Shown here piece after piece: positions 25,008 to 32,830 of a DNA stretch of 64,000 bases. The translations under genes were made by a program, and so were the position numbers. Source of the stretch: Halorubrum rubrum (GTDB lineage: Archaea; Halobacteriota; Halobacteria; Halobacteriales; Haloferacaceae); the NCBI RefSeq assembly GCF_024494685.1, contig NZ_JANHDM010000008.1, positions 62,001 to 126,000 on the forward strand, written 5' to 3'. The first letter of the stretch is position 1, and each line of letters starts with the position of its first letter. A model generated the notes under the pieces. That model made no database searches and was not told the DNA's origin. It saw only the letters and a list, made by a program, of their open reading frames with translations.

Positions 25008-26507
25008 ATGGACGCGGCCCCCGACATCGACGCCGTGGCCGACGAGTCCGTCGTCGTGATCGGCGGCGGCTTCGGCGGCCTCTCGACGGCCTGTTACCTC
25101 GCCGACGCCGGCGCGGACGTCACCCTCCTCGAGAAGAACGAACAGCTCGGCGGGCGCGCGAGCCGCCTCGAGGCCGAGGGGTTCCGCTTCGACATGGGTC
25201 CGTCGTGGTACCTGATGCCCGACGTCTTCGAGCGCTTCTTCGGCCACTTCGACCGCTCGCCCGAGGAGTACTACACGCTCACGCACCTCGACCCCCACTA
25301 CCGGGTGTTCTGGAAGGACGGCGACCGGGTCGACGTGCTCCCGGACATGGAGCACAACCGGGAGCTGTTCGAGGCGTACGAGCCCGGCGCGGGCGACGCG
25401 CTCGACGCCTACCTCGAGGAGGCCGAGCGCACCTACGAGATCGGGATGGAGCACTTCGTCTACGAGGACCGCCCCCGCCTCCGCGACTACGTCGACCGCG
25501 ACGTGCTGCGCTACTCGTGGGGGCTCTCGCTTTTAGGGAAGATGCAGGGACACGTCGAGGGGTACTTCGATCACCCGAAGCTCCAGCAGCTGATGCAGTA
25601 CACGCTGGTGTTTCTGGGCGGGTCGCCGACGAACACGCCCGCGCTGTACAACCTGATGAGTCACGTCGATTTCAACATGGGCGTCTACTACCCCGACGGC
25701 GGGCTCGGCGCGGTCGTCGACGGGATCGTCGAGCTCGCCGAGGAGCTCGGCGTCGAGTTCGTGGTCGACGCGGAGGTCACGGGGATCGAGGGACGGTACG
25801 GCGCGTTCGCGGTCGACACCGCCGGCGGCGACCGGTATCTCGCCGATATCGTCGTCTCGAACGCGGACTACGCGCACACCGAACGGGAGCTGTTGCCGGA
25901 GCGGAAACGGCAGTACACGGAGGAGTACTGGGAGTCGCGGACGTACGCCCCCTCGGCGTTCCTCCTGTACCTCGGCGTCGAGGGCGACGTGCCGGAGCTG
26001 GCCCACCACACCCTGGTGTTGCCGACGCGGTGGGAGGAACACTTCGCGCAGATCTTCGACGATCCGGCGTGGCCCGACGACCCCGCCTACTACCTCTGTG
26101 TTCCCTCGAAGACCGACGAGACGGTCGCCCCCGACGGGCACAGCAACCTGTTCGCGCTCGTTCCCATCGCGCCCGGCCTGGAGGACACCCCGGAGCTCCG
26201 TGCGGAGTACCGCGATCTCGTGCTCGACGACGTCGCGGAGAACACGGGAACGGAACTCCGCGACCGGATCGTCTTCGAGGAGACGTTCTGCGTCGCGGAC
26301 TTCGCCGACCGCTACAACAGCTACGACGGGAGCGCGCTCGGGCTCGCACACACTCTCCGACAGACGTCGCTGTTCCGGCCGCCGCACCGATCGACGGCGC
26401 TCGACGGGCTCTACTTCACCGGCGCGACCACGACGCCCGGCATCGGCGTCCCGATGTGTCTGATAAGCGGGGGACTGACCGCGGAACGGATCGCGGACAC
26501 GATCTGA
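25008..26507 (+). CDS. crtD: carotenoid 3,4-desaturase (CrtI/CrtD family)
   Basis: This 499-residue flavoprotein is a phytoene-desaturase-type enzyme. The N-terminal FAD motif VVVIGGGFGGLSTACYLADAG and LLEKNEQLGGRASRL are followed by DMGPSWYLMPDVFERFF; the C-terminus has LDGLYFTGATTTPGIGVPMCLISGGL. In haloarchaea this gene, followed by lyeJ and cruF, encodes the desaturase that introduces the 3,4 double bonds while lycopene is converted to bacterioruberin. The three genes are adjacent here in that order, with gaps of 5 and -4 bases. A phytoene-desaturase role cannot be excluded from sequence alone. Confidence 0.9.
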   Translation: MDAAPDIDAVADESVVVIGGGFGGLSTACYLADAGADVTLLEKNEQLGGRASRLEAEGFRFDMGPSWYLMPDVFERFFGHFDRSPEEYYTLTHLDPHYRVFWKDGDRVDVLPDMEHNRELFEAYEPGAGDALDAYLEEAERTYEIGMEHFVYEDRPRLRDYVDRDVLRYSWGLSLLGKMQGHVEGYFDHPKLQQLMQYTLVFLGGSPTNTPALYNLMSHVDFNMGVYYPDGGLGAVVDGIVELAEELGVEFVVDAEVTGIEGRYGAFAVDTAGGDRYLADIVVSNADYAHTERELLPERKRQYTEEYWESRTYAPSAFLLYLGVEGDVPELAHHTLVLPTRWEEHFAQIFDDPAWPDDPAYYLCVPSKTDETVAPDGHSNLFALVPIAPGLEDTPELRAEYRDLVLDDVAENTGTELRDRIVFEETFCVADFADRYNSYDGSALGLAHTLRQTSLFRPPHRSTALDGLYFTGATTTPGIGVPMCLISGGLTAERIADTI

Positions 26508-26512
26508 GAGCC

Positions 26513-27433
26513 GTGACCGGATCCGACGCCGCGGGCGACGAGGTCGGTGGCGGGACCGACCGCGACGAGGCGACCGCCGACCTCCCCGACCACCTCCGCT
26601 ACCTGTTCGTGCTCTCGCGACCGCGCTTCTGGCTCTACCTCGCCGGCCCCGTCGCGGTCGGCGTCACCTACGGCATCGACGGGGTGGACGGGCTGTTCAC
26701 GCCGACGACGGTCGCGCTCGCCGGCTACTTTCTCGTCCCGGCCAACGTGTTCCTCTACGGCGTCAACGACCTCTTCGACGCCGACGTCGACGAGCACAAC
26801 CCGAAGAAGGACGACCGGGAGGCCCGCTGGCAGGGGAACCGGCTCGCGCTCGCCGCGGTGATCGCCGCCGCGCTCCTCGGGACCGGGACGTTCGCGCTCA
26901 CGCCGCGGGTCGCGTGGCCCTTTTTGGCCGGCTTCTTCGTCCTCGCCGCGGGGTACAGCGCGCCGCCGTTGCGGTTCAAGACGACACCCTTCGCGGATTC
27001 GGTCTCGAACGGGCTCTATATCCTTCCGGGGGCGGCCGCGTACGCGACGGTCGCGGGGACGGTCCCGCCGACCGCGGCGCTCGCGGGCGCGTGGCTGTGG
27101 ACGATGGGGATGCACACGTTCTCCGCGATCCCCGACGTCGAGCCCGACCGGGAGGCCGGGATCCGGACGACGGCGACGCTGCTCGGCGAATCGCGGACGT
27201 ACGCGTACTGTCTCGCCTGCTGGGTCGCCGCCGCGGCCGCGTTCGCCGCGGTCGACCTCCGGTTCGGCGCGCTCCTCGGGGTATACCCCATCTTCGTGGC
27301 GTGGGTCGCGGTATCCGCCGTCTCCGTCGACCGCGCCTACTGGTGGTTCCCCGCACTCAACACCGCCGTCGGGACGCTGCTCGCGATGGGCGGGCTCTGG
27401 CGGGTCTACCCCGTCTGGGAGGTCCTCGGATGA
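26513..27433 (+). CDS. lyeJ: lycopene elongase/hydratase, UbiA prenyltransferase family
   Basis: This 306-residue polytopic membrane protein belongs to the UbiA superfamily. The first Asp-rich motif is NDLFDADVDEHNPKKD near residue 83; the second is DVEPDREAG near residue 204. Both bind Mg2+ and the prenyl diphosphate. In Haloarcula, LyeJ adds C5 isoprenyl units to each end of lycopene and hydrates C1, the first committed steps to C50 carotenoids. The GTG at 26513 lies five bases after crtD, and the stop overlaps the cruF ATG (ATGA). Confidence 0.9.
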   Translation: MTGSDAAGDEVGGGTDRDEATADLPDHLRYLFVLSRPRFWLYLAGPVAVGVTYGIDGVDGLFTPTTVALAGYFLVPANVFLYGVNDLFDADVDEHNPKKDDREARWQGNRLALAAVIAAALLGTGTFALTPRVAWPFLAGFFVLAAGYSAPPLRFKTTPFADSVSNGLYILPGAAAYATVAGTVPPTAALAGAWLWTMGMHTFSAIPDVEPDREAGIRTTATLLGESRTYAYCLACWVAAAAAFAAVDLRFGALLGVYPIFVAWVAVSAVSVDRAYWWFPALNTAVGTLLAMGGLWRVYPVWEVLG

Positions 27434-28311
27434 GCGACGACGGCTCGTCGATGGTGACCGCCGACTCGGGGGGGGACACGTTCCGCGATCGACTCCCGGA
27501 CACCCGCGGGGGCGTCGAGGCCCTTCTCGACGGACTCGTCCGCGAGAACCGCTTCACGATCGCCGTGTTGTTCCCGGCGGTCGGCGCGGTCACGCTCGTG
27601 GGGAGCGCGGAGGGGTGGGTCCCCGAGCCGTTCGCCTTCCACCCCTGGTTCGTGCTGTTCGGGGTCTGCGTGATGCGCTCGCCGCTCGTGGTCGGGATCC
27701 TCCCGCTCTTCGACCGGCGGGCGGCCGGCTGGCTCGGCGTCCTCGTCGCGTACACGTACGCCATCGAGGGCGTCGGGGTCGCGACCGGGTGGCCGTACGG
27801 CAGCTTCGAGTACGCGATCGACCTCGGCCCGATGCTCGGCGGGGTCCCGCTCGCGCTCCCGGTGTTCTTCATCCCGCTCGTGGTCAACGCCTACCTGCTC
27901 TGTCTGCTGCTCCTCGGCGGCCGGGCCTCGAACGCCGCGGTCCGACTGCTCGCCGTGAGCGCGACCGTGGTCGCGATGGACGTGGTGTTGGACCCCGGCG
28001 CGGTCGCCGTCGGCTTCTGGCGGTTCGGCGAGGGCGGCGCGTTCTACGGCGTCCCCCTCTCGAACTACGCGGGCTGGGTGCTGTCGGCGGTCGTCGCGGT
28101 GTTCACGCTGGATCGCGCGTTCGAGACGGACGCCGTCCGGGAGCGATTGGCGGGCTGCGAGTTCATGCTCGACGACATGGTGAGTTTCGTGATCCTCTGG
28201 GGCGGGATCAACGTCTGGTTCGGGAACCTCCTCCCCGCGCTCGTCGCGCTCGCGTTCGGTCTGGGACTCCTCGCGACGGACCGGTTCGACGCCGGCCTGT
28301 TGACGCCGTGA
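27430..28311 (+). CDS. cruF: bisanhydrobacterioruberin hydratase CruF
   Basis: This 293-residue membrane protein has seven or eight hydrophobic helices after a 40-residue polar leader. GVATGWPYGSFEYAIDLGPML, VVAMDVVLDPGAVAVGFWRF and GAFYGVPLSNYAGW are hallmarks of the CruF carotenoid hydratase family. It adds water to the C5 end groups of bisanhydrobacterioruberin to give bacterioruberin, the red membrane pigment of haloarchaea. It is the last gene of the operon. Confidence 0.9.
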   Translation: MSDDGSSMVTADSGGDTFRDRLPDTRGGVEALLDGLVRENRFTIAVLFPAVGAVTLVGSAEGWVPEPFAFHPWFVLFGVCVMRSPLVVGILPLFDRRAAGWLGVLVAYTYAIEGVGVATGWPYGSFEYAIDLGPMLGGVPLALPVFFIPLVVNAYLLCLLLLGGRASNAAVRLLAVSATVVAMDVVLDPGAVAVGFWRFGEGGAFYGVPLSNYAGWVLSAVVAVFTLDRAFETDAVRERLAGCEFMLDDMVSFVILWGGINVWFGNLLPALVALAFGLGLLATDRFDAGLLTP

Positions 28312-28400
28312 GGCGGGAGCGGTCGGGGCGGCGAGACCGGCTGACCCGACCGCTTCGGTCGGACCGAGGGGGCCGACCGCGGCGCCGACTCGAAACCCCT

Positions 28401-28481
28401 TATATGCGGGCCGCCCCTCCGGGAGATATGGAGACGGGCGTCGTCGACGAGACGGGTTTCGAACGAGGGACCGATGAGTAG
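28401..28481 (+). CDS. 17-codon upstream ORF overlapping the DisA-like gene
   Basis: A CCTTATATGC box covers about 28398-28407. The first ATG 21-26 bases after it is at 28428 and opens METGVVDETGFERGTDE, ending in TAG at 28479-28481. The stop overlaps the ATG of the DisA-like gene at 28474 in another frame (ATGAGTAG). A leaderless mRNA would therefore begin with this mini-ORF, and ribosomes would have to reinitiate on the overlapping ATG. The feature includes the box; the ORF itself is 28428-28481. Confidence 0.5.
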   Translation, partial: YMRAAPPGDMETGVVDETGFERGTDE

Positions 28482-29031
28482 CCTCGCGATCGAGTACGGC
28501 ACCCACGAGCGCGTGCGGGAGGTGATAGACCGGCTGACGTTCTGTGTGGAACACGTGAGCGTCGGCTTCGGCGGCTGGGAGGACCCCCACGTGAAGGGGC
28601 CGGGACTGTACTTCGCGGTCGTCGCCGACCGCGAGTACGGGGCGTACGCGGACCCGATGGGCGACAACCGGTGGCCGCGGGACCGCTGTCGGTCCGTCTT
28701 CGAGGAGGACGCGTTCGTCGAGGCCGCGGAGTCGGTGAGCCTCGAGTGTGACGGCGGGATCGTCGTCGCCGTCGACGGCGAGTTCGAGTCGCAGATGGTC
28801 CGGTTCCGGGACCTCGGAACCAGAAGCGGCGAGACGGACCTCGTCGACGACATCGCCTACGAGCCGTGGATGGGGTCACGGCACATGAGCGCGATGGAGA
28901 CATCGGTCCGACCCGAGGTGGTCGCCACGGTCACCCTGAGCGAGGAGACCGGTCGCGTGAGCGTGTTCAGAGACGGGGAGGCGGAGTCGTCGACGCACGA
29001 GGAGATCGGCGGCCCCTGGCGCGCGGAGTAG
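28474..29031 (+). CDS. DisA_N/diadenylate-cyclase-like domain protein with altered motifs
   Basis: This 185-residue protein resembles the diadenylate cyclase (DAC) domain that makes c-di-AMP from two ATP. The segment LECDGGIVVAVDGEF (91-104) aligns with the DGA motif but reads DGG, and MGSRHMSAMETS (133-144) aligns with the RHR motif but reads RHM. VTLSEETGRVSVFRDGE (153-169) is the typical closing strand. The protein is a stand-alone domain without the DisA scanning region. Altered catalytic residues suggest a nucleotide-binding relative or a divergent cyclase. Translation probably couples to the upstream mini-ORF. Confidence 0.65.
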   Translation: MSSLAIEYGTHERVREVIDRLTFCVEHVSVGFGGWEDPHVKGPGLYFAVVADREYGAYADPMGDNRWPRDRCRSVFEEDAFVEAAESVSLECDGGIVVAVDGEFESQMVRFRDLGTRSGETDLVDDIAYEPWMGSRHMSAMETSVRPEVVATVTLSEETGRVSVFRDGEAESSTHEEIGGPWRAE

Positions 29032-29138
29032 ACGAACGAGCGGGCGGGCGGAGCGGGAACGCCTCGCGGGGCGTGCGGAACCCCAGCCGGTGGGGACTCG
29101 ACCCCATTCTTATTCCCCTCCCCCGCGAACGGTCGCGT

Positions 29139-29564
29139 ATGTACGACGACGTCCTGGTTCCGACCGACGGCAGCGAGGCGGTCGACCGCGCGCTCGATCA
29201 CGCGATCCCGCTGGCGGCAGATCACGACGCGACCGTCCACGCGCTGTACGTCGTGGACCGCCGGGTGGCGAACGCGAGCTCGAGCGACCTCCACGACGAG
29301 GTGGTCGCGGATCTCGAGTCGCAGGGTGAGGCCGCCGTCGCGGCGGTCGCGGAGCGAGCCGAAGAGGCCGGGCTCGCCGTCGAGACCCACGTGCGTCACG
29401 GGACGCCCGACACCGAGATCGTCGGGTACGCGGAGGACGCCGGGATCGACGTGATCGTGATGAGCCCGGAGGGAAAGTCGCCTCGCGAGCGGATCCAGTC
29501 GCTCGGAAGCGTCTCCGACCGCGTCACCGACGACGCGACCGTCCCCGTGTTCCTGGTGAAGTAG
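29139..29564 (+). CDS. universal stress protein, UspA family
   Basis: This 141-residue protein has the Usp fold: MYDDVLVPTDGSEAVDRAL at the start, ALYVVDRR, and VRHGTPDTEIVGYAEDAGIDVIVMSPEGK near the end. The ATP-binding pattern GX2GX9GS/T is replaced by MSPEGKSPRERIQSLGSVSD, which keeps G and S positions in part. Usp proteins help stress survival by unclear means. A TTCTTATTC box near 29107-29115 supports ATG 29139. Confidence 0.9.
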   Translation: MYDDVLVPTDGSEAVDRALDHAIPLAADHDATVHALYVVDRRVANASSSDLHDEVVADLESQGEAAVAAVAERAEEAGLAVETHVRHGTPDTEIVGYAEDAGIDVIVMSPEGKSPRERIQSLGSVSDRVTDDATVPVFLVK

Positions 29565-29629
29565 ATCGGCCTCGAACGGAATTCGCTCACTACAGGTGAT
29601 CCACATACCGACACACAGAACGGATCAAC

Positions 29630-30772
29630 CTACGTTGTGTCAGAAGCCCCGTGCGAGATACAGAGCGTGGGTGTAACGACGAGGTGACCGTCCTTCACCC
29701 AGTATCCAACCGGTGTAGTGTATTCGTTGCCAGTTCTCGACCCGATGAACGTCAACAACGGTATCGAATCACTCACAAGTGAGTGTAGCGGCGACCGCAA
29801 CAGACGCGACATCACCGGATTGACGAGCTCGTAGGCGACGTCGGGGAGCGGGGGTCTCCGAGTTTCGACGTATCCACTCCCGGCGCTGTTCCCCGATGAT
29901 CCCCGATGGGGCTGGGAGTCGCCGTGGAAGTCGTCCGCGTGGTCCTCGACGAACGCTCGCATTCCCCGAGGGCGTCGACCGAGGAGGTGCTGGCTGTCGT
30001 CGGTCACGCGCGTAGCTAATCCGAGGCGTACAGTGGTGTAGATACCACACATAAGTGCGATGAATCCGAGTGGCTTCCCTCGACGGTGCATCCGCCGTCC
30101 GAACGCTAGCAGGGACGGATCTGGATATCTGATGGGTCGATTTAGAACGTCGCTGAAGACGGCGGCGACCTCTTCATAGTCCAGCGCTTCGGGTCCCGTG
30201 AGATCGTAGGCTTGATTCGTGTGTCCGGACTCAGTCAACACGATCGCTGCTGTCTCACCGATATCCCGCGCGTCGACGAAACTGGTCTCCCCGTTCCCGG
30301 CTGGCACGAAGATCTCGCCATATTCAACGATATCTCCACGATGGACTTCGAGGAGGTTCTGCATGAAAAACGACGCCCGGAGCAGCGTATACTCCATATC
30401 TGTCGCCGTGATTCGCTTCTCGATCCAGTGGTGAGGGACGAGGACGTTCTTTTCTGCACCGAGCGTCGAAAGGTAGGCAATACGGGCGACACCCACCCGA
30501 TCCGCAGCCTCGACGAACGCTCCGATCTCCGATTTGTCCACGACCGGTGGTCGAACGAGGAAGACGCCATCGACATCCGTCAGCGCACGACCCCAGGTTT
30601 CCGGCTTCGTGAAGTCGAACTCGATCAGTTCTCCTGCGTCCGCGATCTCGTTCGAGACAGTCTCGGGGTCACGAACCCCGATCTTGATCGTGACGTCGCG
30701 GTCTGAAAGGGCGGTGACGACATGCTGACCGACGGTTCCAGTTGCCCCGGTAACGAGTATCAACTCCGTCAC
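29630..30772 (-). CDS. NmrA-like SDR fused to a truncated deazaflavin-dependent nitroreductase domain
   Basis: Residues 1-280 form an NmrA-like NAD(P)-binding protein (ILVTGATGTVGQHVVTAL at the start, VDGVFLVRPP, SFFMQNLLE, FVDARDIGETAAIVL). After a linker, residues of about 310-375 (YELVNPVMSRLLRSPLHSLV, IPLLTFIGSRTGNEYTTPVG) match the first half of an F420-dependent DDN-type nitroreductase, but the domain stops early in a divergent tail. The rest of that domain is absent, because uspA begins 65 bases away. The GTG at 30772 overlaps the preceding stop by four bases. Lower GC than the surroundings suggests transfer. Confidence 0.75.
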   Translation of the reverse strand: MTELILVTGATGTVGQHVVTALSDRDVTIKIGVRDPETVSNEIADAGELIEFDFTKPETWGRALTDVDGVFLVRPPVVDKSEIGAFVEAADRVGVARIAYLSTLGAEKNVLVPHHWIEKRITATDMEYTLLRASFFMQNLLEVHRGDIVEYGEIFVPAGNGETSFVDARDIGETAAIVLTESGHTNQAYDLTGPEALDYEEVAAVFSDVLNRPIRYPDPSLLAFGRRMHRRGKPLGFIALMCGIYTTVRLGLATRVTDDSQHLLGRRPRGMRAFVEDHADDFHGDSQPHRGSSGNSAGSGYVETRRPPLPDVAYELVNPVMSRLLRSPLHSLVSDSIPLLTFIGSRTGNEYTTPVGYWVKDGHLVVTPTLCISHGASDTT

Positions 30773-31182
30773 TGTTCGGCCCTCCAAGAGACGAGCACCC
30801 AGACCGACACCGCTGCGACGACGACGTGCATTGCCATGAGGACGACGACGGCAAGCGGGGTCGCAGCTGGATCGATCGCGAGCAACGCAACGTCGGGGAC
30901 GAACGAGAGGAGTAACACGCCAGCGGCTAGCCGTACGAACGTCCGGTCAGCACTACTGACGTACCGATCGAGAAGCCAGTAGACCACCGTCGCTCCGCCT
31001 GCGCCGAGTGCCGACAGAAACGCAACGGGCGGGATAGTCAACGGGCGGAACGCTGGGGCGATGCCGAGCGCGTCCACGCCAAGCACGAGTACCGCGTTAG
31101 CGAGTACAGCGAGCACGGCAGCAAGCCCTCCCCGCACCGGTACGGAAGGTGACCGGGTCGCAGTGTGTTCGGCGCCCGTCAT
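30769..31182 (-). CDS. four-helix membrane protein, DUF6069-like
   Basis: This 137-residue protein has four hydrophobic segments (AAVLAVLANAVLVLGVDAL, PPVAFLSALGAGGATVVYWL, LAAGVLLLSFVPDVALLAI and LAVVVLMAMHVVVAAVSVWV). The arrangement matches DUF6069-type membrane proteins, which often lie beside redox or regulator genes. It overlaps both neighbours by four bases, so the three genes at 29630-31889 form one operon. Confidence 0.7.
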   Translation of the reverse strand: MTGAEHTATRSPSVPVRGGLAAVLAVLANAVLVLGVDALGIAPAFRPLTIPPVAFLSALGAGGATVVYWLLDRYVSSADRTFVRLAAGVLLLSFVPDVALLAIDPAATPLAVVVLMAMHVVVAAVSVWVLVSWRAEQ

Positions 31183-31889
31183 ACGTCTGCGACCTTCGGC
31201 ATTTCGTGGACGTACAGGTTGCCTTCGAGACAGTCGAGGATGAACTCGGCCACGTTCGCCCGCGCAGCGGTGTCACGCATGCCGAGCGAGAGGTCCGTCC
31301 CGTGGTGGAACTCGCCCGTATGGGCGTTTTCGGTGAGACGTGGGGCACGTACGACAGTCCACCGAGTGTCGCTGTCTTTGATGAGTTCGACCTGATCACG
31401 AGCGTCTTCGAGGACTGACCGCGCTAGCAGTTTCAACAGTACACCCATCATCCGTCCGCCGAGATTCACCGATTCGCCCTCCTCGCGGATGCCCGCACCG
31501 ACCAGCGTCACGAAGCGCGCGCGGCGGCGGAGCCGTCCCGGACTGTGGCGGTCGGCGTCGCCGACCGCCCTCTCGACACCGTGTCGGTTCATCGCCGCCA
31601 GCATGTGTCGGCCGGCTTCCGTCAGTAGGTGGTCCGGCCCCTCTGAACTCTGCGCGAGAACGCTGACGACGGCATCGACGGGGTCGCCGTCGCCAACGAT
31701 AGCGCGTTCGACGCCCTCACCACTGTATGCGTCACCTTCGACTACGATGACTCGGTCATCGTTCCGAACTGCGGGTGAGAGGCCGGTCATATCCCGAACG
31801 AAGGCGACCACTTCGTGTCCGCGTTCGACTGCCTGTTCGACGAGTGGTCGGCCGGTTCGTCCGGTCGCACCGAATACTGCGATTCGCAT
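31179..31889 (-). CDS. NAD(P)H-binding SDR family protein
   Basis: This 236-residue protein starts MRIAVFGATGRTGRPLVEQA and continues VVAFVRD, DAVVSVLAQ, RFVTLVGAGI, RWTVVRAPRLTE and a C-terminal NVAEFILDCLEG helix, the pattern of BVR-B/NmrA-like NAD(P)H-binding proteins. An Arg-rich segment, residues of about 106-124 (VGDADRHSPGRLRRRARF), interrupts the usual strand before FVTLVGAG and may be an insertion. A minus-strand AGTATATCC box lies 26 bases upstream of ATG 31889. First gene of the HxlR-regulated operon. Confidence 0.8.
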   Translation of the reverse strand: MRIAVFGATGRTGRPLVEQAVERGHEVVAFVRDMTGLSPAVRNDDRVIVVEGDAYSGEGVERAIVGDGDPVDAVVSVLAQSSEGPDHLLTEAGRHMLAAMNRHGVERAVGDADRHSPGRLRRRARFVTLVGAGIREEGESVNLGGRMMGVLLKLLARSVLEDARDQVELIKDSDTRWTVVRAPRLTENAHTGEFHHGTDLSLGMRDTAARANVAEFILDCLEGNLYVHEMPKVADV

Positions 31890-31911
31890 ACGCGGAGTAG
31901 CATCCTGGAAA

Positions 31912-31942
31912 GGATATACTTGTAACTTCGAAGTTTCGAAGT
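31912..31942. promoter_or_regulatory. TATA box and TTCGAA operator of the divergent HxlR locus
   Basis: AGTATATCC on the minus strand (31912-31919) is the box of the redox operon. Directly upstream lies ACTTCGAA-GT-TTCGAAGT (31925-31942), an 8-2-8 dyad, placed between the divergent promoters. HxlR-type winged-helix dimers bind such dyads, so the adjacent regulator gene is the obvious candidate. A single AACTTCGAAG half-site recurs at 32439-32448, after the regulator gene. Confidence 0.65.
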
Positions 31943-32006
31943 ATTAGGCCTCGAACCGCCTCACAGCCAAAGATACAAATCCACAAGTAGCGATATTCAG
32001 ACACCC

Positions 32007-32414
32007 ATGGCTGGACCGGGCGATCCACCGGACGTTCCCGAGTTGAGCGCGGGATTGTCCCGTGAGGAAGCGATCGCGCTTCGCGAATCGTTCGATCCTG
32101 AGGAACGGGAACGCATCGGTCACACCGTCGCAGAACTGCTCGATCTCCTCGGGAAGGCCCACACGATGGCGGTTCTGAGCGCATTCGCATTCACCGAGGG
32201 ACCGCTTCGATTCAGCGACCTCGAAACCGAACTCAACGTCGCGCCGAACACCCTCTCGACGCGGTTACGGGATTTGACGGAAGCAGGGCTACTCGACCGT
32301 GAGGCCTACGACGAGGTCCCGCCTCGCGTGGAATACACACCGACTGAGAAGGCGGAATCGCTGTTCCCCGTGTTCGCCCATCTTCACCACTGGGCGGTCG
32401 AGTACGAACTCTAA
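32007..32414 (+). CDS. HxlR-family winged-helix transcriptional regulator
   Basis: This 135-residue protein has the HxlR fold: HTVAELLDLLGKAHTMAVLSAF, then GPLRFSDLETELNVAPNTLSTRLRDLTEAGLLDREAYDEVPPRVEYTPTEKA. The helix LNVAPNTLSTRLRDL is the recognition helix. The N-terminal cysteine found in many redox-sensing HxlR proteins is absent, so it may respond to a ligand instead. It is divergent from the three-gene redox operon with the dyad operator between them. The ATG at 32007 follows a weak TACAAAT box near 31974-31980. Confidence 0.9.
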   Translation: MAGPGDPPDVPELSAGLSREEAIALRESFDPEERERIGHTVAELLDLLGKAHTMAVLSAFAFTEGPLRFSDLETELNVAPNTLSTRLRDLTEAGLLDREAYDEVPPRVEYTPTEKAESLFPVFAHLHHWAVEYEL

Positions 32415-32830
32415 CGTCGATTTCTGTAGCAACATCCAAACTTCGAAGGTCATCACCGGAATCAGAGGGAGCGGCTGAACTGTCCCGAAACGAGAGGTCC
32501 GGTAGAGAGGAAACGCCTACCGACGCTGGATCCCCGACCGCGGTCAATGTCGATGGGTTCGAACTCGTCTACTCGGACGGGACTGTCGCCGTTCGAGGGA
32601 TAGTCATGGCCGTCCCCGAAGGGGAGTTCTACATATGCGCGTTGTATCTCGCACGATCATCGGAACACCTCTTTGAGCTGGTAGAGCCCTCGGCGCTCAA
32701 TACACACACGCGATATACGGCCCGATCCATCGACTCGTTCCCGAAACCGAACGCCGGCGGACCGACCGGATCGACTCCCGCCGGCCGGGCGGTCGGTAAC
32801 TTACTTGCGGTCGGCAACGTAGGATCCGGC
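32415..32830 (+). other. long intergenic region, possible decayed reading frame
   Basis: This 416-base gap contains a frame open from about 32430 to beyond 32800 that reads like halophilic protein between 32520 and 32680 (VNVDGFELVYSDGTVAVRG, then MAVPEGEFYICALYLARS). It has no convincing start or promoter, and its end runs into the leader of the MBL gene. It may be a gene remnant. A TTCGAA half-site lies at 32439-32448. Nothing else stands out. Confidence 0.35.
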
